64,000 nt of DNA, from assembly GCA_964035545.1 (NCBI GenBank), contig OZ037771.1, forward strand, positions 12,776,980 through 12,840,979, in the 5' to 3' direction. This document shows, in pieces, positions 34,301 through 43,536 of this stretch; position 1 is the stretch's first letter; the number at the start of each line of letters is the position of its first letter. A program made the translations under genes and the position numbers. The notes beneath the pieces were generated by a model. It had not been told where the DNA came from and ran no database searches. It saw nothing but the letters and a program-made list of their open reading frames with translations. This stretch comes from Bugula neritina. Lineage: Eukaryota > Bryozoa > Gymnolaemata > Cheilostomatida > Bugulidae.

Positions 34301-35502
34301 ATAAAACTACTAACAAATCGCTTACGAGTTGGAAAATGCAGATGAGAATAAGTCCTTCTGTTTCTTTCGAGTGCCAAAAGTGTTGGTAATTCACAGCTTA
34401 CAATGAGCACCTCTACAATGATTGTTGGTTTTTAAAGTTTTTTCACTCGAGATTTTAATTTATCAGATCATAAAAAACAGTGCTGCTAGCGTCTTAGACT
34501 ACTTCAAAAGTTGGGGCTGGCTTTAATATTTTGTGCTACACTTCTTTGCAGAGTCAATGGGTATAAACAGAATGTCCAAACTTATGGTTTAGTTTCTGGC
34601 ATGATGAACTCAGGCTATGCCCTGGGCTCGCTAGCTGGACCTCTCCTCTCAGGCTATCTCACTGACAAGTATACGTTCAAGTGGGCCACAACAGTCATGA
34701 CTTTCGTACTCATGGGAATGGTAGGCAACCAACGCACTTTGCAAACGTCAATCAGTTTACTCTGTTAATTAGCTTAACTCGCTTTAACATAGTTGAAAGA
34801 AGTCTGTAATTCTTGCTAATATGTATATCTAGATGAACGTAGCTCTAAGCATTTAGATGCAATAACGGAGAAATTTTAATAGTATCAGTTCCTTAATTGT
34901 CTATGCAAATTTTTATTTAAGACGCGGGTTGAAATAACAGTCTTAATTACAACTAAACTAATTTGTAACTTTCTATAAAGTAGTAGAAAGGTAAAGCATA
35001 GATTATAGTGCTTTAATGCTTGGAATTGCTTTTAGTTCATAGATACATGTCCTAGCAAATCTACTGATATAGTTGTTCCTCATAATTTCTTCAACTGAAT
35101 GGGTATTTTTGAACAGACTGGCAAAGCCTCTAAAACACTAGCTATATCACAGTCAGTGTGTCTTACTAGACACAATTAATTACTGCTGTAAAAGATTTCC
35201 TGAATGCCAAATGATTATAGAAAAAGCACTTTATAAAGAGGCTATAATTTTCCCTATCAGTAGCAAGGAAGTTGACACCTTTTGCCAGTGCCTGTCTTAT
35301 GCCCTACTGCCCCATGCATGGCATTACAGGAATTGGCACACTTGACCAGTGACACATGGAATATATTATATGTTGTAATGTTATTCAGGGTGTGGTATTG
35401 GCTATATATGTGACAATCATGAAGGTGACGAGAAGACCCCTTTCTCTACCTCCAGAGCAAGAAACTAAACCGTTATTGAGTAACCCAATCAACCAATCAT
35501 AA
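28318..35502 (+). CDS. SLC18B1: MFS transporter, SLC18B1 family (vesicular polyamine transporter type)
   Basis: Eleven exons, all with GT-AG borders and matching phase: 28318-28650, 29334-29407, 31523-31670, 32276-32344, 32587-32671, 32899-33038, 33185-33280, 33697-33800, 34143-34238, 34552-34720, 35389-35502. They sum to 1,428 nt, or 475 residues, close to the usual ~450-460. After a hydrophilic N-tail come helices with SGYSMISPFFPQEA in the first, IYGVAIVRLGPKF as the MFS loop 2-3 signature, and the later GPAFGAAFYAIGGYSLPF, SPLIGKLVDKGY and GYALGSLAGPLLSGYLTDKY blocks. These match the SLC18B1 branch of the major facilitator superfamily. Known members move polyamines into vesicles by proton exchange; substrate here is inferred. 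The C-tail has EQETKPLL, an acidic dileucine-like sorting signal fitting a vesicular location. Confidence 0.88.
30955..31225. repeat. TTGTATTGCA-rich cryptic repeat
   Basis: Imperfect TTGTATTGCATTG tract in the second transporter intron. It keeps frames open for 134 codons without any protein-like content. Confidence 0.65.
32110..32175 (+). repeat. Dispersed repeat, copy 1 (CTGTGCTGATGAGGGGACAA)
   Basis: The block TTCTGTGCTGATGAGGGGAC followed by AAATCCTGAAACAGCTGTTG recurs with few changes at about 40674-40717. Both copies lie on the plus strand; the family is not identified. Confidence 0.6.
32690..32890. repeat. ~22-bp minisatellite in transporter intron 5
   Basis: About nine copies of a TGTTATACTCTGTACCTGTATG unit fill the short intron between exons 5 and 6 and run up to the GGGTTTCAG acceptor at 32890-32898. 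Open frames across it are chance products. Confidence 0.9.
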
Positions 35503-35585
35503 GGCGCCACAGGCACTTTCTCAAACTAATACAACTCATCTCTTTTATTCCATGTTGTAACACATTATGTAAGAGGTCAAGGGGT

Positions 35586-36136
35586 TGTCACAAATTCTGA
35601 GTGTACATATACCTATAAATAGACTTACCGGGTTTTTCCTAATGATTATACAGGAATGTTCATAAATATTCTAGACTAATCAAAGAGATGGGTCATTGTT
35701 CATTGTTACTGTTTTGGTTAGTCATGTTAACTACTGCCCAGCAATGTAAACAAGGTATTGCGCAATAATTGCGAAATAACCATGGAAATTCCAATGTTTT
35801 GTTTTGTTTGATTTTCTATAAATAGTATTGGCATGTGGAGAATGTTTTCTACTAGAATCTTCTATACTGGAATGCTTGAGAATGTTCTAGAGTGTTTTGT
35901 TTACTATAAATACTGAGGCAGTTGTGTTTACGAATCAGTTCCTTTTTATAAGTTCATTCTTGGAGTTCATTTTAATACATTCATCTGTGCATATCTTACT
36001 AGAGAAATAAAGTATACTTATATCCACAACTCTATTTATTCACAACTGGATTAGCAAGCTGTATACTACTTGTCTACACACTTCTGACTACCAGACTTTT
36101 CGAACTCGTCACACTGCTACCAACAGTTTTGTGACA
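35586..36136 (+). repeat. 5' LTR
   Basis: 551 bp bounded by the inverted repeat TGTCACAAA/TTTGTGACA. Contains CTATAAATACTGAGG as a likely TATA box and, further on, GAGAAATAAAGTA as a likely polyadenylation signal. Starts 83 bp after the transporter stop codon. Confidence 0.97.
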
Positions 36137-36232
36137 ATTGGGGGCTGCTCCGGGAAGTCTCAGTCGCACACAGGGAAGTTATTAGTTACAACGTGAGTAT
36201 ACACAGGATTAATTAACAGTTGTTGAGACATT

Positions 36233-39200
36233 ATGGCGTTGTTGGAGAGAGTGACACAGATGGGTAAAGATCTTGGATTAGTGGAGGACAAGCTCGTAGC
36301 TTTTGTTGAAAAGAACTTACCCATTGTTGCTGCACAAGAGGAAAAAGAAAAGGACCGAGAGGAAAAAGAAAAGGACCGAGAGGAGCGTAGATTAGAGCGT
36401 GAGGCAGAAAAGATCAGGCAAGAAAATGAGAAAGCCCTAATGGAGATGAAGATAAAAGCTGATCAGGAGGCAACGGCATTCAAGGTTAAAGCTGATCAGG
36501 AGGCAATGACACTCAAGATAAAAGCTGACCAGGAGGCAGAAGAGAGAAGACAACAACATGAATTAGATATGGAAAAGCTGAAAGCTAACACAAGTTTGGA
36601 GCACTCAAGACATGAGAGCACCAGGTTAGAAATAGCTAACAAACCAAAACCAAAAATACCATTCTTTGATGAGAAGGTGGATGAAATGGATAGCTATTTA
36701 GAGCGGTTCGAGTGGGTTGCCGAAGGATGTAACTGGGACAAGGGAGATTGGCCCTACCATCTCAGTCAGTACCTAAGAGGTACAGCAACAGAAGCTTACA
36801 TCCGGTTGTCACCTACCGATCGTAGAGATTATAAAAAAGTCAAAGAAGCATTATTGGAACGCTTTAACTTGACTCAAGAGGGCTACAGAAAAAAGCTCAG
36901 AGAGGCAGAAGCTTACGAGGATGAAACTCCTGCCCAACTGTTCACTAGGATAGAAAGTTATGTGCACAAGTGGGTGGAGCTTTCAGGGGGCATGGACATA
37001 GCCAAACTAGTGGCGACTGAACAATTTATATCATCATGCCCAGACGACCTTGCTGTGCATTTAAAGCAAAGTTCCTACAACAGCAGTGAGGATATGTGTG
37101 ATGCAGCGTCACTGTTCTTGCACGCTCGTGGAAGGAAACTAGCAAAGACAAAGAAAACTAATACAAAAAGAATGGAAAACACACCTGCCGGTAGCATGAA
37201 TGCTGAACAAGGAAGTAAAAGCGATGGTGCATGCTTCATCTGCAAAGATAAATCACACATTGCTCGTAACTGCCCACGGCAAGGGAAGAAGCACTGTTCA
37301 CATTGCAAGATGAACAACCACAATACTTCAGACTGCATAAAGTATGGTGGGAGGTCAGTGCATGCTGCAGCTGCAATAGCGACTACTCAGAATAAGACTG
37401 TGGTCACAGATCCAGGAATCTCATCTAAAGTGGAAGAACCTACGGAAATCACAGTTAATGGTAAAAAGTTTATCAACGCTGCTGTCTGCAAGAATGGACC
37501 TAAATTCAAAGATGGGGGCACAGCGATATTTGATGCGGAAGTTAATGGCCAACGAGCTACTGTAATGCGCGACACCGGCTGTGGTTGCATTGTAGTCAAT
37601 GCAAAGTATGTGCAACCTCAACATTTAACTGGAGAGTCAGTTTATCTGAAAATGGCTGATGCAAGTGTTAGGGAGGCTCAGTGGGCACTTATCTCAGTGC
37701 GCTCACCATTTTACAATGGCGTTGTCAAAGCTGCAGTAATGGACAAGACGATTTGTGACCTGCTTATTGGGAATGTGGTTGGAGCGAGATCAGCTGACCA
37801 GCCGCTGGAAAACTGGAAAGACTGCGCCGTAACCACAAGAGCTCAAGCTGTCAAGGAAAAGTCAGGAGACAAACCACTGATGGTTGATTCAAATGCTAAC
37901 CCATTAAGTATAGGGAAAGATGAGATAGCCAGAATGCAGAGGGATGACCCCACATTGGAACGTTTCTTCGATGCAAAAGAAGTGAAGGAGAAAAAGGGAT
38001 GCACCACTAGGTTTGTGGTGAGGAATAAGATTCTGTACCGTGAGTACACCGACTCGAAGTCTGTCAGTGTAAAACCTGTTAAACAACTCATGGTACCCAG
38101 TTCTCTGAGGAAGGAAGTTCTACAGAAAGCTCATGACTGCATAATGAGCGGACACCTAGGAGTAAAGAAAACCACTGATAGAGTGCTTTCCAACTTCTTC
38201 TGGCCAGGACTAAACGGAGATGTCGTACGTTTCTGTCAATCATGTGACATTTGCCAGAAGACGGTGAAAAAAGGCTCAGTCATGAAAGTTCCAGTACAGG
38301 AAACACCACTAATTGACACCCCATTCAAGAGATGTGCAATAGACCTAGTCGGACCAATTAACCCTCCAAGTGAGAAAGGACACCGCTACATCCTAACTTT
38401 AGTTGACTATGCTACAAGATACCCTGAAGCTACACCATTGAAGAACATTGACTCAGCTACTGTAGCTGAAGCGCTGCTTGACATATACAGTCGTGTTGGG
38501 ATACCAGAGGAGGTGATAAGCGATCAAGGAACTCAATTCATCTCGGACTACATGAAAGAGTTTACCAGATTACTTGACATGCGACAACTTCCTACCTCAC
38601 CATACCATGCAATGGCCAATGGACTTGTGGAAAAGTTCAACGGAACCCTCAAGGGTATGTTAAAAAAGTTGTGTGCTAAAGAGCCAAGACAGTGGCATCG
38701 GTTCATCAATGCGGCTCTATTTGCATATAGAGAAGTCCCACAGGAATCAACAGGCTTCGCCCCATTCGAGTTACTCTATGGAAGAACTGTACGTGGACCA
38801 ATGTACATCCTGCGACAACTTTGGACAAAGGAAGACACTGCCGATGAAGTCAAGACCTGCTATCAACATGTTTTTGAATTGAGAGAGCGTTTAGATGACA
38901 TGATGGAAATGGCACTAGCTTCGCTAAAAGACAGTCAAAAAAGATACAAACACTATTTTGACAAGAAAGCTAAGCAGAGAGACTTCAAACCTGGTGACAA
39001 AGTGCTCATTCTTCTACCTACGGATGGAAATAAATTGCTGATGCATTGGCAAGGACCATTCAATATTGAGGAGAAAGTCAGACTGAATGACTACATTATC
39101 AACATTAGAGGCAAGAGGAGAACATACCATGCCAACATGCTGAAGAAATACTTTGAACGGGAGACGCCTACCGACTCTATGACTGCTGGAGCTGTGAGGA

Positions 39201-39394
39201 CTCTAGATGCTGCTGGTGCTGGAATTATTGATCACGATAAGGAAAGAGAAGAAAGCCAAGATGATTTGTTGGACCTGTACAGTAAGAAACAGCAGAATGA
39301 TGAGATGGGCTATGTATTTGCAGAACTTCAGAATCAAGGTGGAGTCAATCAAAGGAAAGGACAATGTTGGAGCCGATTATCTAAGCCGAATTGA
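36233..39394 (+). CDS. Gag-protease-integrase polyprotein of the LTR element (RT absent)
   Basis: 1,053 residues, uninterrupted. Residues ~40-125 are a charged coiled coil with internal repeats (EEKEKDR; KIKADQEA-type). A retrotransposon Gag domain follows (~140-310) and then two CCHC knuckles, at ~334 (CFICKDKSHIARNC) and ~355 (CSHCKMNNHNTSDC). The aspartic protease site is DTG at 447. The integrase has the HHCC zinc region (H634, H641, CQSCDIC near 671) and the catalytic triad D704, D764, E800, with the standard 35-residue spacing between the last two. A C-terminal part with KPGDKVLILLP and HANMLKKY follows. There is no RT or RNase H between protease and integrase. After ~residue 1018 the frame runs through deleted-junction sequence and ends in nonsense. 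Confidence 0.93.
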   Translation: MALLERVTQMGKDLGLVEDKLVAFVEKNLPIVAAQEEKEKDREEKEKDREERRLEREAEKIRQENEKALMEMKIKADQEATAFKVKADQEAMTLKIKADQEAEERRQQHELDMEKLKANTSLEHSRHESTRLEIANKPKPKIPFFDEKVDEMDSYLERFEWVAEGCNWDKGDWPYHLSQYLRGTATEAYIRLSPTDRRDYKKVKEALLERFNLTQEGYRKKLREAEAYEDETPAQLFTRIESYVHKWVELSGGMDIAKLVATEQFISSCPDDLAVHLKQSSYNSSEDMCDAASLFLHARGRKLAKTKKTNTKRMENTPAGSMNAEQGSKSDGACFICKDKSHIARNCPRQGKKHCSHCKMNNHNTSDCIKYGGRSVHAAAAIATTQNKTVVTDPGISSKVEEPTEITVNGKKFINAAVCKNGPKFKDGGTAIFDAEVNGQRATVMRDTGCGCIVVNAKYVQPQHLTGESVYLKMADASVREAQWALISVRSPFYNGVVKAAVMDKTICDLLIGNVVGARSADQPLENWKDCAVTTRAQAVKEKSGDKPLMVDSNANPLSIGKDEIARMQRDDPTLERFFDAKEVKEKKGCTTRFVVRNKILYREYTDSKSVSVKPVKQLMVPSSLRKEVLQKAHDCIMSGHLGVKKTTDRVLSNFFWPGLNGDVVRFCQSCDICQKTVKKGSVMKVPVQETPLIDTPFKRCAIDLVGPINPPSEKGHRYILTLVDYATRYPEATPLKNIDSATVAEALLDIYSRVGIPEEVISDQGTQFISDYMKEFTRLLDMRQLPTSPYHAMANGLVEKFNGTLKGMLKKLCAKEPRQWHRFINAALFAYREVPQESTGFAPFELLYGRTVRGPMYILRQLWTKEDTADEVKTCYQHVFELRERLDDMMEMALASLKDSQKRYKHYFDKKAKQRDFKPGDKVLILLPTDGNKLLMHWQGPFNIEEKVRLNDYIINIRGKRRTYHANMLKKYFERETPTDSMTAGAVRTLDAAGAGIIDHDKEREESQDDLLDLYSKKQQNDEMGYVFAELQNQGGVNQRKGQCWSRLSKPN

Positions 39395-39407
39395 CTCAGA
39401 ATTTTAA
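39285..39407 (+). pseudogene. Out-of-frame RNase H C-terminal remnant in the LTR element
   Basis: In the frame of 39207-39407, not that of the integrase ORF, the sequence reads RWAMYLQNFRI then IKGKDNVGADYLSRI and a stop. This is the end of a Ty3-type RNase H domain (the ADxLSR signature). Its position after integrase shows that RT-RH once followed integrase and was removed by an internal deletion whose junction lies near 39275-39292. Confidence 0.85.
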
Positions 39408-39453
39408 GTAGTTAGGAGAAATGATCAAGATAATTTCTCTTAGAATGGGGGGT

Positions 39454-40004
39454 TGTCACAAATTCTGAGTGTACATATACCTATAAATAGACTTACCGGG
39501 TTTTTCCTAATGATTATACAGGAATGTTCATAAATATTCTAGACTAATCAAAGAGATGGGTCATTGTTCATTGTTACTGTTTTGGTTAGTCATGTTAACT
39601 ACTGCCCAGCAATGTAAACAAGGTATTGCGCAATAATTGCGAAATAACCATGGAAATTCCAATGTTTTGTTTTGTTTGATTTTCTATAAATAGTATTGGC
39701 ATGTGGAGAATGTTTTCTACTAGAATCTTCTATACTGGAATGCTTGAGAATGTTCTAGAGTGTTTTGTTTACTATAAATACTGAGGCAGTTGTGTTTACG
39801 AATCAGTTCCTTTTTATAAGTTCATTCTTGGAGTTCATTTTAATACATTCATCTGTGCATATCTTACTAGAGAAATAAAGTATACTTATATCCACAACTC
39901 TATTTATTCACAACTGGATTAGCAAGCTGTATACTACTTGTCTACACACTTCTGACTACCAGACTTTTCGAACTCGTCACACTGCTACCAACAGTTTTGT
40001 GACA
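39454..40004 (+). repeat. 3' LTR
   Basis: Same 551-bp length as the 5' LTR, and I found no difference on reading both through. Followed by the second GGGGT target copy, after which the host sequence resumes. Confidence 0.97.
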
Positions 40005-40009
40005 GGGGT

Positions 40010-41400
40010 CAAGGGTATGATGAGACAACTCCCAAGCATAATACTATGAGAGCAGTTATACTTAATTTATTGTATTATATTGTATAGTTGTATGCAGCCT
40101 TGCAACTTCCTAGTATATTATTATATGAGCAATAGTTCTTTAGGGAATAATTATAAAAAGCATCAACTTTGGCTAAATACCTGTGCATATTATGCAATAT
40201 TATTATGTAATTGCAATATGATGTAATAATACATCCTAACTTTAAAATAAAAACCTATTATTATTATGTCAGATTGAAGTAATGCTCCAGTATTTTCAGT
40301 AATTTTATACAATGTCAATAATATTATGCAAGCAAATAAATAGTATGATACTCTTTTACTTTCAGTTTTTGTTGCTTTTTTAAGTCTATGCATTCCTTGT
40401 TCAAGAGACATACATGTAACTGATGTATTACTATTATATCAACAATATATTGGTAATGTGCACAGATTGAGTTATAATGCCCTCACTATTTGCTCAGAAA
40501 TGAGTTATACTTCATTGATTGACAACTTTAAATTCAAACCTTTTAGCATTAAATTATGCAGAGTGACTTAACTCCTGGAGGTACTTGAGTACCCTGGCTT
40601 GAACCTACACACTTATGGGTAAAAACATAAGTTTACTCTATAGTGAAAGTGTAGGCAATGGTGGGCCCACTCTCTTCTGTGCTAATGAGAGGACAAATCC
40701 CAAAACAGCCGTTGTATGCATATTGAAGTATATACATATCTAGAAAGAAATCGTTCTATTGCTATAGTTAATTTATGCATAAGATAAGTATATGACAGTA
40801 AAATATGTGTTGTGTAGACAGCTGCCTCTTTGCTTAGATGCAAAACAACAAATATACATTTCTATATATGAATAAAAAATGTTATATAATGGAACTAATA
40901 TAGTCATTGTTTAGAACAGGCGACTGTTCGACAGGCGACCCCAGGACCGGATGCGGCCCAAGTAGCCTACATTTATGTGTCCTCAAAGGCATAGCCAAAA
41001 AATTGTTTTACGAGGTAGCCCTTGCCACAGGATATTTTATTTTAGTGACCTTCGCTCTGAAAAGGTTAGACACATCTGGTTTAAAATATGGCTTAGTCGA
41101 GTGATGTCAACTGTAGGATTACTAAGAACTGCATAGCTTTGTTGTACGTAGTTCCTTCAATATTTGTTTTATAGTTTTAAATTTTACAACAATAGCTAAG
41201 CTCATTAATCAATCTATCATTAGAGTTACAGACCTAGAAATGATAAGGTACTTTAACACGATGTCGCCCATTCAGTATACAGCAAGTTTTATTTCTAAAG
41301 CTCTAGTTAAGGGTTGTCTATTCGAATCTTGAAAGTTATATTTCGTAACATAGCAGGCAAAATTCTATTGATAGCTGCGTCGCTATTTATATACATACAA
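40010..41400. other. Intergenic stretch downstream of the LTR element
   Basis: The first part is the displaced continuation of the transporter 3' UTR/flank. A second copy of the dispersed repeat (CTGTGCTAATGAGAGGACAA) lies at 40674-40717. A short GC-rich patch at 40920-40975 with an open frame of 65 codons has no recognised content. Confidence 0.45.
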
Positions 41401-41545
41401 GTGTAGAAATATCAGAAAAGCCCGAATGTTCGGACGCCATGTTGTTCGATCAGCGCGCCTGCACTATTGGGTCCAATTCTGACACACGATAAATAATAAT
41501 ATTAACTACTTTTTAGGTGTAATATTGGCAACATTAGCAAACGGC
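41401..41545 (+). promoter_or_regulatory. Candidate 5' UTR exon/promoter region of the zinc-finger gene
   Basis: A less AT-rich patch (GCCATGTTGTTCGATCAGCG) is followed by a donor-like AACGGC/GTGAGT at 41546. The coding exon at 43537 has an in-range acceptor (TTATTTTAG, up to 43510) 26 bases before its ATG, so an upstream non-coding exon is expected and this is the best candidate seen. A 17-codon upstream frame (ATG at about 41450) would lie in it. No TATA box is evident. Confidence 0.3.
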
Positions 41546-43510
41546 GTGAGTTGTTTTTAAGAGCGGTAACGTAAAATCTATTTTAGAAAAGCAACACTGG
41601 GTTCATCTAGGTAGCTATTATAATTAAGTTTAACGTTATTGATTATTTATAATTATCGGTTGCATTTTCTTTTTCCATCAATGATCAATCACGGTGATGA
41701 TCAAATTTATTAATAAAATTAAATATATTCTTATTCTATTTTATTGTGTCTATTGATATGTCAAAATGAATATCAGTATTAATATAATACTAATAGTTTC
41801 ATGTAATTATAATGTTGAAGTTTATTAATATTAAATTATTAATAACATTGCCAACCTTAGTGAGTTAGCAATCACACTCAGCTCACAGTCACACTCACTG
41901 TCGGTGAGTCACTGTCAGTGTCACACTCACTCTAATTAATATTATAATCTAATAGTGATACTAGTACTAATAGTAATAGTACTTGAACTTTTATGCTCAG
42001 ACTTGTAGTTGTACTCATACTGATAGTGACACGGATACTCATACTCATACAGTGATACACTGATACAGTCAGATGCAAGTCATTTCCGTTTCGTACACAT
42101 CTGATAGGTCATTTTGTAGTCATTATGAGTAATATAAATTAATTAAAATACATAATTTCCTGATATTTATTTATTATTTAATGTATAAGTTATACAGTAC
42201 TGCTCACTATTAACTTGCACATGTCATGTGTGCATGTTTTATATTAATAGATTGATATAAAGCGGGTGCAGGCTATTTTATATATGAAATGACTTATGTA
42301 CGAAACGACAGTAAGTGTAACCATATAAAACATTGATCAAAATAAAACCAATCAATAATCATATAAATATTAATGTATTTATCATAATGGATAATAGATT
42401 TTTATAAAACATTTATCATTAGCTGACATAAGCAAGTGTGATGGATACATGTTGGAAGCAATAACTATGTAAACTGGTATCATTCAAGTGGTTATCTAGT
42501 GGATTAATTCATTATTCATTTTGTCTACGAAATGGACAGCAGTTTGTGTTCAAAACCACAGTAACCCATAAAGTCATGGTCATATTCACTCATACTTGTA
42601 CAGTTGTAGTTTCAGTCATGCTGAAACTCACAGTAATAGTTATTGATATTTATATTGAAAATTAATAAGATAATGATATTTATCTTGATTATTGTGGTTT
42701 ACTTTTTTCATATCGAAAATAAAATGTATATTCATATTGAATTTGATTCTAATGGTAAAACTTAAACTAAATGTTTGTTATTGTTGTTCACTTTAAGTTC
42801 ATGCTGATACTTATACTTAGATTCAGTCTCACAATTATAAACTATAATTGTAGACCAAATTTTAAATATGATTATAACTAAGATTTGCACTAACAGTAAC
42901 TGAAACTCTGAAAGTAAGTGTACTACTAGTACTAGTAGACTACTAGCAAGAGTGACTGTGATTGATAAGCTAGTCGTGAGTAATACCCAGTATGTATCTA
43001 GCTGCAGTATGCCTATAATCATTTCTCAATGTGTTTAATTTCCTATAAACATCTCAATAGTTGCACTGTGTTGCTATACTAAGGAATTACATGATGCCTT
43101 ATGTGCAAGCTAGTCCAGTTATTTACTATTGCTACTAATAATAGTCTTATTCTACCTCACAATTGCGACGTCATCTACACTTCATAAAATTATACACCGG
43201 CTAATACTACACTAGCTAGCTAAGTGATTACAGTCACTCTGGTTAAAGACCCCAACTAAATTATCGTAAAATGTTGTACTTCTATTTGCTTTATAGCTAA
43301 TTTTACTCTATACAGTTTTTTTCTCAATACATCAATGCAAAATTAATAAATTATCTAATGGGTACATCTCTCAAGTAAAGTTATAAATAAATATTTTACT
43401 TTGACATACAAATACTGTAATAATGTCTGACTGGAAATGTTTTTTTTTAATTTTTTCAAAGTTTTAATAGATATATTTTTCAACAAGTTGTATATATCAA
43501 TGTTATTTTA
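41546..43510. other. Likely first intron of the zinc-finger gene; gene-free
   Basis: AT-rich, with cryptic repeats of CACTCA and ATACTCATACTGATAGTG types at about 41870-42075. No other feature. Confidence 0.35.
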
Positions 43511-43536
43511 GAGTCAATAGTTGGGGTTGAATCAAC

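Larger units (their letters stand above)
35586..40004 (+). mobile_element. LTR retrotransposon, Ty3-like, with reverse transcriptase deleted
   Basis: Two 551-bp LTRs (35586-36136 and 39454-40004) begin TGTCACAAA and end TTTGTGACA and read as identical. The 5-bp target duplication GGGGT lies at 35581-35585 and 40005-40009. A likely primer-binding region starts at 36138 (TTGGGGGCTGCTCCGGG), and a G-rich GAATGGGGGG tract just before the 3' LTR fits a polypurine tract. The single long ORF encodes Gag, protease and integrase in that order, without RT. A short RNase H tail remains in another frame at the 3' end, so the parent had the Gag-PR-INT-RT-RH order known from Gmr1-like elements. No env. As it stands the element could only move with RT supplied in trans. 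Confidence 0.95.
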
